A stretch of 46,217 nucleotides of DNA, taken from the NCBI GenBank assembly GCA_016185945.1, contig JACPMR010000002.1, positions 74,999 through 121,215 on the forward strand. Direction: 5' to 3'. Each line of letters begins with the position of its first letter. Positions within the stretch are counted from its first letter, which is position 1. The DNA is from Candidatus Woesearchaeota archaeon. Its GTDB lineage: Archaea; Nanobdellota; Nanobdellia; Woesearchaeales; GW2011-AR4. Position numbers and translations under genes: made by a program. This document shows, one piece after another, positions 1 to 7,936 of this stretch. The notes beneath the pieces are model-generated. The model had not been told where the DNA came from, did no database searches, and saw only the letters and a program-made list of their open reading frames with translations.

Positions 1-302
1 AAATAATCACCTGCACCGTCAAAGTATGCGCTTCCTGCCCCCACCTTTTTTTGCTCAGCAGAAACTTTCAAATCGCCATTAGGCTCTCCTGTTTTCATTA
101 ATGTTGAGTTTTCCTGAGAAACATTAATGTCCCAATGCAATGCTATTGTAGAATTATAGTACATTGCATTCTGGCTCATTCCGAAGGAGAATGGTATCAG
201 CAAAACCAATGCAAATGTAAAAATAATTGATTTTTTTGTTAAAATATTCCTTACATGAATAATAATAGAAAAAGGATTAATAACTAACCTCTTTTTGAAA
301 AT
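1..302 (-). CDS. Secreted LamG-type domain protein, N-terminal part only (cut by window edge)
   Basis: An open frame runs off the left edge on the minus strand. It encodes a basic N-terminus, a hydrophobic segment (FTFALVLLIPFSFG) typical of a signal peptide, and then an extracellular-looking stretch ending in GSAYFDGAGDY. That last motif is characteristic of the start of LamG/concanavalin-like lectin domains, so a secreted or surface glycan-binding protein is likely. The start is odd. There is no ATG, GTG or TTG in frame between the upstream TGA and the hydrophobic core, yet a strong Shine-Dalgarno (AGGAGGTGG, about 309-317) sits 6 nt before an in-frame ATT at 300-302. I placed the start there. 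A sequencing frameshift is the alternative. Family moderately sure, start unsure. Confidence 0.5.
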   Translation of the reverse strand, partial: MFKKRLVINPFSIIIHVRNILTKKSIIFTFALVLLIPFSFGMSQNAMYYNSTIALHWDINVSQENSTLMKTGEPNGDLKVSAEQKKVGAGSAYFDGAGDY

Positions 303-370
303 ACTAAACCACCTCCTGAAAAATCATAATCCAATAGAGTTTATTTAAATCTTTTGATTTTTTAGTAGTT

Positions 371-1582
371 CTATTTATTTAATCTCATAACCTCATTATA
401 AACTTTTATGCATTTCTCTGCAGGAACATCCCAGTTGAATTTCCCGACTTCAAAATAGGCATTTTCCTTTAATGTTTCATGCAATGGCTTGTATCTTAAA
501 AGAGCAATGATTTTGTTGCTTATTTCATTGACATCCCAAAAGTCAACCTTCAGGCAGTGCCTTATGACTTCGGAAACACCGCTTTGTTTAGAAACTATAA
601 CAGAAGTCTTGTTCTTCATCGCCTCCAAAGCAGTTATTCCAAACGGCTCTGAGACAGACGGCATTACATAGACATCTGCCATCTTGTAAGCCCTTTCAAC
701 ATCGTCTGGATGCAAAAAGCCGGCAAACAAAACCTTGTCTGAAATGCCAAGCTCCGCTGCCTTTTCTATCATGCGCGCTTCCATGTCGCCTGTGCCTGCA
801 ATGACAAACTTGACATTTTTCTCGCGCTCCAAAACTTTCCTCGCTGCATGGACAAAGTAATCAGGCCCTTTCTGCAATGTAACCCTGCCCAAAAACAATA
901 CAATCTTGTCATTTTTCCTTATCTCGAAATTTTCATCATTATAGTGGTGCGGCACATCAACGGCATTATGCACAACTGCTATTTTTTCAGGGCGTATGCC
1001 ATAATGCGTCACTATTTTATTTTTCGTGAAATTGCTCACTGCAATTATCTTGTCTGCCTTGCTCATTCCGTATCTTTCCATGTCATAAACATATTGGTTA
1101 ACCTGGTGCCCGCCTGTCCTGTCAAGCTCTGTTGCATGCACATGCAGCACTAAAGGCTTTTTCTTCTTTCTTTTTGCCCTTATGCCTGCCCCGAATGTCA
1201 TCCAGTCATGGCAATGTATAACATCAAAGTCTTCTTCCTCGGCAATTTTTTCGGCGGCAAGAGTGTAGCGAGCAACCTCCTCAAATAATGTCGAGCCGTA
1301 AATCTTAGCGAGATTTGGATTTTTGCTTACCTGCCTTTGATATTCGTCGGATGTTGTGTAAGGCTTAAGGGCAGAGCTTATTCTCTTTATCTTAACATTG
1401 GAAATGCTGTTTGCAGACACTAATTTGACAAAATCAACATCATTTATTTCAGCAGCAGAGGGCAATACAAAAGTTACCTCTACTCCTTTTTTGCTCAGCC
1501 CTTTAGTCAAACCATAGCATGCTGTTCCAAGCCCGCCGCTGCTCAATGGCGGGAATTCCCAGCCAAACATCAAAACTTTCAC
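371..1582 (-). CDS. GT4-family glycosyltransferase (glycogen synthase-like)
   Basis: Cytoplasmic GT-B glycosyltransferase of 403 aa, probably moving glucose from a nucleotide sugar to a glucan or other acceptor. The N-terminal domain shows the GGLG donor-binding loop at residues 16-19 and HCHDW at 123-127. The C-terminal domain shows GRVTLQKG at 232-239 and the EPFGITALE motif (E-x7-E type) near 312-320. The start is GTG, overlapping the stop of the upstream winged-helix gene by one base (TAGTG), so the two are translationally coupled. The divergently transcribed neighbour is a GT3 glycogen synthase, followed by debranching and GH15 enzymes, so a role in alpha-glucan synthesis is the best reading. 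GT4 substrate specificity cannot be read from sequence; a surface or lipid glycan role is possible. Confidence 0.85.
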   Translation of the reverse strand: MKVLMFGWEFPPLSSGGLGTACYGLTKGLSKKGVEVTFVLPSAAEINDVDFVKLVSANSISNVKIKRISSALKPYTTSDEYQRQVSKNPNLAKIYGSTLFEEVARYTLAAEKIAEEEDFDVIHCHDWMTFGAGIRAKRKKKKPLVLHVHATELDRTGGHQVNQYVYDMERYGMSKADKIIAVSNFTKNKIVTHYGIRPEKIAVVHNAVDVPHHYNDENFEIRKNDKIVLFLGRVTLQKGPDYFVHAARKVLEREKNVKFVIAGTGDMEARMIEKAAELGISDKVLFAGFLHPDDVERAYKMADVYVMPSVSEPFGITALEAMKNKTSVIVSKQSGVSEVIRHCLKVDFWDVNEISNKIIALLRYKPLHETLKENAYFEVGKFNWDVPAEKCIKVYNEVMRLNK

Positions 1583-1896
1583 TATTGCTCACCGTTGATT
1601 TTGATTATTTTGTAATCTGAGATGTGAATCTTTCTTGAGATATTTTTTCGCAGATAGTCCTTCCCGAATGCAGTCAATTCAAAAACTCGCACATAAGCAG
1701 AACTAAACACTTCACGAATCCAGCCCTTGCCAACCAGGTAAACAAGATGCCTGTCAACTGTCTTCCAGTTGATTTGTGTTTCGCTAGAAATCTGGTTTAT
1801 TGTTTTTTGTCCTGTCGCAAGCGACAAAAGAATCGAGTTTCTTATCTCTATAAATCTCCTCTTTATGGGCAAATCCTCCCCACTAATCAATACCAC
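1582..1896 (-). CDS. Winged-helix transcriptional regulator
   Basis: Small 104-aa protein. Residues about 15-75 read as a winged helix: a helix with ILLSLATGQKTI, a recognition helix around INWKTVDRHLVYL, and a wing ending in VFELTAFG. This resembles archaeal ArsR/PadR-like phenotypic-switch regulators. It starts with GTG and its stop overlaps the GTG start of the GT4 glycosyltransferase gene. It lies in the short divergent region facing the GT3 glycogen synthase, so it is well placed to control the glycogen genes on both sides. That is an inference from position; no operator was identified. Confidence 0.7.
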   Translation of the reverse strand: MVLISGEDLPIKRRFIEIRNSILLSLATGQKTINQISSETQINWKTVDRHLVYLVGKGWIREVFSSAYVRVFELTAFGKDYLRKNISRKIHISDYKIIKINGEQ

Positions 1897-2000
1897 CTTC
1901 TTTATTTAATGATGACAAGCTATAACTATTTTAATCAGAAGCTAATAGTATAAAAAGTTATTGTTTAAATCCCAATACTACCTTTCAAGTGGTGTCAAAT

Positions 2001-2009
2001 ATTTATAAA
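2001..2009 (+). promoter_or_regulatory. TATA box of the GT3 glycogen synthase gene
   Basis: The sequence atttataaa at 2001-2009 is a good archaeal TATA box. Its centre lies about 27 nt before the ATG at 2032, the spacing of a leaderless transcript. It therefore argues for 2032 rather than the earlier in-frame ATG at 2011, which would sit directly behind the TATA box and upstream of the expected transcript start. Confidence 0.6.
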
Positions 2010-2031
2010 CATGAAAGCAAAATTTTACATT

Positions 2032-3816
2032 ATGGACAAAAAAGCCGATGTTTTGTTTGAAGCGTCTTGGGAGGTGTGCAACAAGGTCGGAGGCATATTC
2101 ACGGTTGTAAAGTCAAAGGCTGCCAAGATGGTCGAAGTTTATGGAGAAAGCTATTTTCTTGTAGGACCTTATTTTGCTTCAAAGGCAATAGGGCAGTTTG
2201 AGGAGGAGATTCCAAAGGACTTCTGCAAAGCACCTTTTGAGGAACTGAAAAAAGTCGGTATAATATGTCATTTCGGAAGATGGCTAAGTGAGGGAAAGCC
2301 GCAAGTGATATTAATAGATTTTGTAAATTACAGGCACAGGACAAACGACATCAAAAGGGAACTCTGGGACTTGTACAAGATTGATTCTTTAAGGGCGCCA
2401 GCAGATTACGACGAGCCAATTGTCTGGGCATATGCTGTTGGGATGCTGATTGAGAAGCTTGCAAACTGCTTCAAGGACAGGAAAATAGCCGCGCATTTCC
2501 ATGAATGGCTTTCTGGAGTGGGATTGCTGTACCTGAAAAAGAAAAATCCAAGGGTTGCTGCTGTGTTCACAACGCATGCAACGGTTCTGGGAAGAACATT
2601 GGCAAACTCTAATATTGACTTGTACAATGTATGGAATAAAATAAATCCAGACATAGAGGTTTACAAATATAATATTGAAGCAAAGCACCTCATAGAAAAG
2701 AGCTCTGCACATTTTGCAGATGCCTTCACAACAGTCAGCGAGATTACAGGAATGGAGGCATCATATTTTCTGAAGAAAAAACCCGATGTTTTGCTGCCTA
2801 ATGGCTTGGACATGTCAAAGTTTCCGTCTTTTGAGGAGATTATCATAAAGCACAGGCTGCAGCGCGACAGGATAAGGGAATTTATGCTGTACTATTTTTT
2901 TCCTTATTATGCCTTTGACCCAAAAGAGACATTGATTTACTTCATTGCAGGCAGGTACGAGTTTCATGACAAGGGAATAGACATCTACATCAAGGCGCTT
3001 GGCAAGCTCAATGAAAGGCTGAAGCAGTCAAAAAGCAACAAAACAATAATTGCCTTCATATGGGTGCCTGCAAACTTCAGGAACATAAGGCCTGAGCTGC
3101 TGGAGAACAAGACATTGTACCAGGATATTAAGGATGCGCTTGAGGAAGTTCATGATGATGTTGACAAAAATATAGTGTATTCCTTTGTCTCGGAAAAAAA
3201 GATATCCAAGGAAACATTGTTCGAGGAGGATTTCCTGACAGAAATGAAAATAAGGATTGCAAGATTCGTGAAAAAAGGCAAGCCGACTTTGCTGACGCAT
3301 GACTTGTACGATGAAAATGACATTATATTAAGAACACTTGCGCAAGCCAATCTAAGAAATGAAGAGCAGGATCCTGTAAAGGTTGTTTACTATCCAATTT
3401 ATCTAAGCGGAGCAGACGGCTTGCTTAATCTCAATTATTACGAGGCAATGCAGGGCAGCCATCTTGGGATTTTCCCGAGCTATTATGAGCCGTGGGGCTA
3501 CACTCCATTAGAGGCAGGGGCTTTGGGAGTTTCGTCTGTGACAACTGATTTGGCGGGCTTCGGGAGATATTTCTGCGAAGAGTGCATGCAGGGCGACACT
3601 CCCGGAATCTATGTGCTGAAAAGACTGAACAAAAGCGATGAAGATGTTGTGAGCCAGCTTGTTGATGTCATGCATAAGTTTGCCAACCTCCCAAAAGAAG
3701 ACAGGATAGCCAACAAGATGCAGGCAAGAAAAATAGCGTCAATGGCTGACTGGAAAATCTTTGTCAATAAGTATATCGAAGCGCACAATCTGGCAGTTGA
3801 GAGGGCTTATAAGTAA
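2032..3816 (+). CDS. GT3-family (eukaryote-type) glycogen synthase
   Basis: Glycogen synthase of the GT3 family, the type known from animals and fungi and found sporadically in prokaryotes. It extends alpha-1,4-glucan chains from UDP-glucose. The N-terminus LFEASWEVCNKVGGIFTV matches the family's donor loop (VGGI), and near residue 470 HLGIFPSYYEPWGYTPLEAG contains the catalytic E-x7-E region, followed by SVTTDLAGFG. Length (594 aa from the chosen start) suits the catalytic core without the regulatory tails of animal enzymes. The start at 2032 is chosen because a TATA box lies 27 nt upstream; an in-frame ATG at 2011 exists. Debranching enzyme and GH15 genes follow downstream, giving both synthesis and breakdown of storage glucan. 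No phosphorylase or branching enzyme is in the window. Confidence 0.93.
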   Translation: MDKKADVLFEASWEVCNKVGGIFTVVKSKAAKMVEVYGESYFLVGPYFASKAIGQFEEEIPKDFCKAPFEELKKVGIICHFGRWLSEGKPQVILIDFVNYRHRTNDIKRELWDLYKIDSLRAPADYDEPIVWAYAVGMLIEKLANCFKDRKIAAHFHEWLSGVGLLYLKKKNPRVAAVFTTHATVLGRTLANSNIDLYNVWNKINPDIEVYKYNIEAKHLIEKSSAHFADAFTTVSEITGMEASYFLKKKPDVLLPNGLDMSKFPSFEEIIIKHRLQRDRIREFMLYYFFPYYAFDPKETLIYFIAGRYEFHDKGIDIYIKALGKLNERLKQSKSNKTIIAFIWVPANFRNIRPELLENKTLYQDIKDALEEVHDDVDKNIVYSFVSEKKISKETLFEEDFLTEMKIRIARFVKKGKPTLLTHDLYDENDIILRTLAQANLRNEEQDPVKVVYYPIYLSGADGLLNLNYYEAMQGSHLGIFPSYYEPWGYTPLEAGALGVSSVTTDLAGFGRYFCEECMQGDTPGIYVLKRLNKSDEDVVSQLVDVMHKFANLPKEDRIANKMQARKIASMADWKIFVNKYIEAHNLAVERAYK

Positions 3817-3894
3817 AAATTGTTTCAAATAAATCAAAATCCTAAAACAATTAGAAAATAAATCAAAAAACAAATACAACATTAAAAAACAAAT

Positions 3895-3981
3895 TCAGAC
3901 AATACAAGAGCTTCCTTTGGACGTAGTCGTGATGAAGGAGACCTGCTTTTGCAGTGGCACTAAAGTAAAAACTGGTAGTGC
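3895..3981 (+). repeat. Structured intergenic repeat, copy 1 (5' of debranching enzyme)
   Basis: Member of a dispersed hairpin family (others at 8663, 12101, 20967, 38277 and 42394). Stem AAGAGC (3906-3911) pairs with GCTTTT (3945-3950); an asymmetric internal loop (T against GACCT) follows, then upper stem TCCTT (3913-3917) with AAGGA (3935-3939). A second hairpin GCACTA/TAGTGC (3957-3962 and 3976-3981) ends 16 nt before the debranching-enzyme ATG, so if transcribed it would sit in that gene's leader. Upstream AACAAATTCAGACAA resembles the ends of the other copies. It accounts for most of the 181-nt gap between the two genes. Confidence 0.6.
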
Positions 3982-3997
3982 AAGATAAAGAGGCACA

Positions 3998-5974
3998 ATG
4001 TCTATGGAGGTAATCCACAATTTAGCAAATTTAAGCATAAAGAAAAGTGCAGATGGGAATGTTGGATTTCTATTGATGAACAAGAAAGGAAGCTACTGCA
4101 GTTTTTTTAATATGCCTTCATCGAGGTATCAGGGATTGTTCTATTTTGATGAAAAAACAATGAGCATGTATAAATTTATTGAAAATATAGAGATTGCTGG
4201 AAATAATGATGCTTCAAGTTTGAAAAATAACTTTCATTCTGTTGAAAGAAGAAAAAATGACATAGTTGAATTGTTTTTCATGCCGAAGAATCTTAACTCC
4301 CTGATTTATGAACTAAATAGCCAACATGAAATTAATCTAATTCTTGACTGCAAGGAATCCTATGACAACAGGGAATGGGGCAGGTTTTATGAAATTTTTG
4401 AGGAGAATGGCTGCATTGTCGTAAAATTCACAAAAAAAACTGATAGAAGAGAAGATGATGGGGATGGAAAAGAAGAATTTACTTTGTATTTGGTGGTTAA
4501 AGGCAGCAATCATCATGAGAAAAATGACAAATGGGTTGAAAGGCATTATTTTTCCGATGCAAAAAGAAACTCGCCTCCATTTAAGAGGTATGTTTACAGC
4601 GCATTGAAATTGAGAGGCTCGACATTTGTCTTTTCAATATCCAAAAGCAAGGGCAAGGCAGTTGAGGAATGCAATTATGTTTATAGTCATTTGGAAGAAT
4701 TGAAAAGCAAAGAGAGGGAATATTTTCTTGATATGCTAAAAAACGAATCAGTTAAAAAAATAATCAACAACAAAAGAATCAGCAATGAAGTGAAGGTTGC
4801 ATATGTTAGTGCTTTCAATTCTTTAAATAATTTGGCTGTCCGGGACAAAAACACGAATGTTTTTGCCGGCTTGCCGTGGTTTTTCCAGTTCTGGGCAAGG
4901 GATGCCTTGATTTCACTGAAAGCATTATCAAAAATAAACAAGGAATCTGCTGAAAAAATCCTTTTTGCCTATTTAAAAAATATAAAAGATGATGGAAGAT
5001 TGCCTAACTTGATTGGACAACATAAATCGGCAAACTTAGGAAGTGCAGATGCTCATGGATGGTTGTTTTTGAGGTGCAAGGATTTGACAGAAAAAATAAA
5101 TAATAATAAAGAGGTAATAAACTCAATAAAAAAATCAATACGAATAATCAAAGAAAATAAAAATTCAAATAATGCAAGAATAAAAGAATATCTGAAAAAA
5201 TGCAATTCTATGATAAACAAAAAGGAAAATGAATATCATAAAACGGCTTATGAAGTGGAATCTTTTCTTGAGAAATCATTGAATGGATTGCTAAAATTCC
5301 ACACAAATGATTCCTTTGAAACAAATAACAAATTGGAAACGTGGATGGATACGGAGTTTGAAAATTATTACAGGGAGGGGATTAGAATTGAAATTCAGGC
5401 ATTTAGGCTGAACATTTACAATCTCCTGTTTGAATTGACCCAAAACCATAAATATAAAGTATTGGAAAATTTATTAAGGAATAAACTCAGAGAAAAATTC
5501 TGGAATGGAAAAATTTTGGCTGATGGATTGAATGACTGGGCTATAAGACCAAACATTTTCATTGCACATTATGCTTATCCTGACTTATTGACAAACAAGG
5601 AATGGGAAACCTGCTTTGAAAATACACTAAAAAACCTTTGGCTGGAATGGGGCGGCTTATCCACAGTAGACAAAAATAATCCACTATTTACAGAAACTAG
5701 CACTGGCGAAGATAATAAAAGTTATCATAGGGGAGATTCGTGGTTTTGGGTGAATAATCTAGCTGCTTTGGTTTTGAACAAAGTTAACAAGCAAAAATTC
5801 AATAAACAAATACAAAAAATAATTTCTGCAAGCACTGAAGAAATTTTATGGGAAGGCTGTGTTGGCTGCCATACAGAATTAAGCTCTGCAAAGGACTTAA
5901 GAAGCGAAGGCTGCTGGAATCAGGCATGGAGCAATGCGATGTTTATGGAGTTAATTGATGAGATGTTTGGTTAA
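3998..5974 (+). CDS. Glycogen debranching enzyme (amylo-alpha-1,6-glucosidase, GH133-like)
   Basis: A 658-aa enzyme expected to hydrolyse alpha-1,6 branch points of glycogen. The N-terminal 240 residues form a beta-rich domain typical of archaeal and bacterial amylo-1,6-glucosidases (LLMNKKGSYCSFFNMPSSRYQGL). The C-terminal (alpha/alpha)6 barrel carries GLPWFFQFWARDALISL near residue 290, which contains the conserved general-acid Asp (RDALISL), and later SYHRGDSWFWVNN and SEGCWNQAWSNAM. A lysine- and asparagine-rich insert near residues 365-440 looks like a lineage-specific loop. The start has a modest ribosome site (AGAGG) just after the structured repeat at 3895-3981. It follows the GT3 synthase gene in the same direction. 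Family assignment is firm. Confidence 0.9.
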   Translation: MSMEVIHNLANLSIKKSADGNVGFLLMNKKGSYCSFFNMPSSRYQGLFYFDEKTMSMYKFIENIEIAGNNDASSLKNNFHSVERRKNDIVELFFMPKNLNSLIYELNSQHEINLILDCKESYDNREWGRFYEIFEENGCIVVKFTKKTDRREDDGDGKEEFTLYLVVKGSNHHEKNDKWVERHYFSDAKRNSPPFKRYVYSALKLRGSTFVFSISKSKGKAVEECNYVYSHLEELKSKEREYFLDMLKNESVKKIINNKRISNEVKVAYVSAFNSLNNLAVRDKNTNVFAGLPWFFQFWARDALISLKALSKINKESAEKILFAYLKNIKDDGRLPNLIGQHKSANLGSADAHGWLFLRCKDLTEKINNNKEVINSIKKSIRIIKENKNSNNARIKEYLKKCNSMINKKENEYHKTAYEVESFLEKSLNGLLKFHTNDSFETNNKLETWMDTEFENYYREGIRIEIQAFRLNIYNLLFELTQNHKYKVLENLLRNKLREKFWNGKILADGLNDWAIRPNIFIAHYAYPDLLTNKEWETCFENTLKNLWLEWGGLSTVDKNNPLFTETSTGEDNKSYHRGDSWFWVNNLAALVLNKVNKQKFNKQIQKIISASTEEILWEGCVGCHTELSSAKDLRSEGCWNQAWSNAMFMELIDEMFG

Positions 5975-5982
5975 TTATAATA

Positions 5983-6477
5983 TTACGAAACATTTATTTT
6001 GTCAAGCAATGCATAAAATTCGGACAGTGCCTCACTGCTCAAATAAAGTTTGTTATTAATCAACTGATTTACAATGTCAATAGCTTCTTTCTTGTTCTTT
6101 ATCAACCCTCTTTTAAGTGCCAACAAGACAACATACAAGGTGCCATGACATTCTACCCCTATTGTTTTTGCAATAAATGCAGCTTTTTTATCGTCAATTA
6201 TCAAAGGTTGTTTTAGCTTTGAGGCTAAGCCCAATGAGCTTGCTTCGCCTTTCCCAAGGGGAGCAGTTATTTCATGGGCTTTTTCGACTTTAAGCCATTT
6301 GTCTTCAGATGCTTTTTTTATTGGCATTGACTCTGGGTAAGTTGGCTTGGACATTATTTCTTTATAAACTTGCTCTGTAACATACACCTCACCGAACAAT
6401 TTGCGCAAAAGCTCAAGTTTGCCTATTTTAGCTAATGATATTATTGGAGAAGAATTGATAACTACCACTTTAACCAA
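5983..6477 (-). CDS. DUF3368 PIN-like toxin of a UPF0175/DUF3368 toxin-antitoxin pair
   Basis: A 164-aa PIN-fold protein of the DUF3368 type, expected to be a metal-dependent ribonuclease toxin. It starts VVINSSPIISLAKIGKLELL, the family's first strand, with Asn where many PIN domains have the first acidic residue. It keeps an acidic residue in PLGKGEASSLGLA (near 100) and the DD of PLIIDDKKAAFIAK (near 112-120), then GTLYVVLLAL. The gene overlaps the upstream UPF0175 antitoxin by 8 nt, the standard antitoxin-first order. The Asn for Asp change occurs in other members and does not by itself show inactivity. It sits among glycogen genes without functional connection, so it is probably a mobile accessory pair. 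Confidence 0.85.
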   Translation of the reverse strand: MVKVVVINSSPIISLAKIGKLELLRKLFGEVYVTEQVYKEIMSKPTYPESMPIKKASEDKWLKVEKAHEITAPLGKGEASSLGLASKLKQPLIIDDKKAAFIAKTIGVECHGTLYVVLLALKRGLIKNKKEAIDIVNQLINNKLYLSSEALSEFYALLDKINVS

Positions 6478-6772
6478 AGACTGCTTTGAAGTCGCGTCTT
6501 ACTTCTTCCTTTGTATAATTTATAGGAATATGTCGATTGGCTGCTTCTTCCATGAAATCAGATATTTGCATTTTGGCTAATTCTGCGGCTTTGCCAAGGC
6601 TTACCCTTCTTGCAGCATATTCGCTTAGGGCGTACTCTAACCTTTTCTGCCTCACAGCTGATGTGAGTAGTTTTCTAATTATGGTTGATTTGTCTGTTTG
6701 CTCTTGCTTTGCAAAAAATTCTATGTCCCTCTTGACTTCTTTTGGGACTCTTGCAATTACTCCTTCTGCCAT
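6470..6772 (-). CDS. UPF0175 antitoxin
   Basis: A 100-aa protein with two parts. The ribbon-helix-helix-like N-terminus (VIARVPKEVKRDIEFFAKQEQTDKSTIIRKLL) probably binds DNA and dimerises. The UPF0175 segment (YAARRVSLGKAAELAKMQISDFMEEAANRHI) has the family's typical S-x-G-K-A-A-E-x-A. UPF0175 proteins are the usual partners of DUF3368 PIN toxins; here the two genes overlap by 8 nt. A perfect inverted repeat lies immediately upstream of the ATG and next to the TATA box, so the pair is probably autorepressed. Confidence 0.85.
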   Translation of the reverse strand: MAEGVIARVPKEVKRDIEFFAKQEQTDKSTIIRKLLTSAVRQKRLEYALSEYAARRVSLGKAAELAKMQISDFMEEAANRHIPINYTKEEVRRDFKAVFG

Positions 6773-6777
6773 TTTCT

Positions 6778-6815
6778 GTTTACAATAAGCACTTTTTGTA
6801 AACTAATATATAAAT
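6778..6815 (-). promoter_or_regulatory. Promoter and palindromic operator of the UPF0175/DUF3368 pair
   Basis: GTTTACAA at 6778-6785 and TTGTAAAC at 6796-6803 form a perfect 8-bp inverted repeat with a 10-nt spacer. The TATA-like aatatataaat (6805-6815) flanks it, and the antitoxin ATG is at 6772. The expected transcription start falls inside the repeat, so a bound antitoxin dimer would block initiation. Confidence 0.6.
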
Positions 6816-6925
6816 GTTTGGGTTTTTAGATAGGTTAATTGATATGCTGTCTAAATAAGTCTGTACTTACAAGGTCTTCTATATGTATTTCTCCACCTTT
6901 ATATTGATGCTTTATCATTCCAGAA

Positions 6926-7924
6926 TTATTCTTGTTTCAACCCCGCCACAAACAAAGCTTGGCTCCAAGCCAATGGGCAGTTTTCGTTGTGCTCATTGCT
7001 GTTAGAGTAATAAAGCTCAGGCAATTCTCCTTTTTCATTCATTGCTTCTATTGTTTTTCTCATGTAAAAGGCATACATGTCCGGCTTGTTCATCTGCTTG
7101 TAGATTATAGCAAGCCACGGCAAGCCATTTGTCCACTGAGCTTCGCCATTTTTCCAGTAGTATTTGTCGCCAATGTACCTTAAAACTCCCTTTTCCTTGA
7201 CTAATTTTTTTTCGACATTTTTTAGTATGGCGTCTTTTTGCTCTTTTGTCACAATATCGTAAGGATAGATTAATGAAAGCAAAGCCATATCAACTTCTTT
7301 TGTTTTTGATTCCCGAGGCAATAGCTTGTTTAATGTTTCTTCTCCTTTTCTGATTAAATCTCTTGGAATATCAACAAGCTTGCTTATTTTTTTCAAGCCA
7401 GCAACGCAGGCGCCTATTGAAGAGGCATGCACTTCCTCATTTTCCTCCCACATTCCATTATCTTTGTCATGCCAGTATTCAATGCTTTGCAGATAATGGA
7501 TTAATTTTTGCAGAATTCTCAAGTCATCTTCGCTTCTTATTACCTTGATTCCTTTTTCTTCCAAATCGCCAATCTTGAATAGTAAAGCACCTATTGCATC
7601 ATTCTGCTTGTTGCCCCACTGCTCCCATATTTCGTTCATGGTAACTGGATCATACCGTGCATGAATGTATTGGTAAGTATGTGTTGGCTTTTTCCTTATA
7701 GCCCAGTCAATCTTGTATTCATGCTTTAGAAGAACATCTAGCAAAGCCCTCAATGTTTTTCTTACAATGCTGTATTTCTGGGCTGCTTCCAAGCCGATTG
7801 CTGTGTATATATTGTCCCTAATCCAAGCCCTATTGTAACCTGTCCTGACATTCATTCTGCTGGCTGCAAAAAGTCCACTAGGGTACTGCATTTGCTTTAG
7901 GATTTGGAGTGATTGTTGTAGCAT
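6926..7924 (-). CDS. GH15-family glycoside hydrolase (glucoamylase-like)
   Basis: A 332-aa (alpha/alpha)6-barrel protein related to glucoamylases and to the GH15 domain of phosphorylase kinase. Recognisable blocks are YNRAWIRDNIYTAIGLEA (near 29-46), IWEQWGNKQNDAIGALL (99-115), NGMWEENEEVHASSIGA (157-173, with a candidate catalytic Glu) and ENCPLAWSQALFVAG close to the C-terminus. It probably releases glucose from alpha-glucans, and no signal peptide is visible, so it would act on intracellular glycogen made by the neighbouring synthase. It lacks the N-terminal beta-domain of secreted prokaryotic glucoamylases. The gene lies 12 nt downstream of a GNAT gene, perhaps co-transcribed. Exact substrate unknown. 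Confidence 0.8.
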   Translation of the reverse strand: MLQQSLQILKQMQYPSGLFAASRMNVRTGYNRAWIRDNIYTAIGLEAAQKYSIVRKTLRALLDVLLKHEYKIDWAIRKKPTHTYQYIHARYDPVTMNEIWEQWGNKQNDAIGALLFKIGDLEEKGIKVIRSEDDLRILQKLIHYLQSIEYWHDKDNGMWEENEEVHASSIGACVAGLKKISKLVDIPRDLIRKGEETLNKLLPRESKTKEVDMALLSLIYPYDIVTKEQKDAILKNVEKKLVKEKGVLRYIGDKYYWKNGEAQWTNGLPWLAIIYKQMNKPDMYAFYMRKTIEAMNEKGELPELYYSNSNEHNENCPLAWSQALFVAGLKQE

Positions 7925-7936
7925 TTTAGCCTCGGT

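Noticed and set aside
848-1153. 101-codon open frame antisense to the GT4 gene
   Set aside because: It is a shadow of a well-conserved glycosyltransferase and shows no domain of its own; the same holds for other antisense frames over metK, dys, tpiA and aIF2 gamma.
3906-3981. Box C/D or H/ACA guide RNA (GTGATGA resembles a C box)
   Set aside because: No matching D/D' boxes or terminal ACA at proper spacing, and the C-box-like word is not kept in the other five copies.
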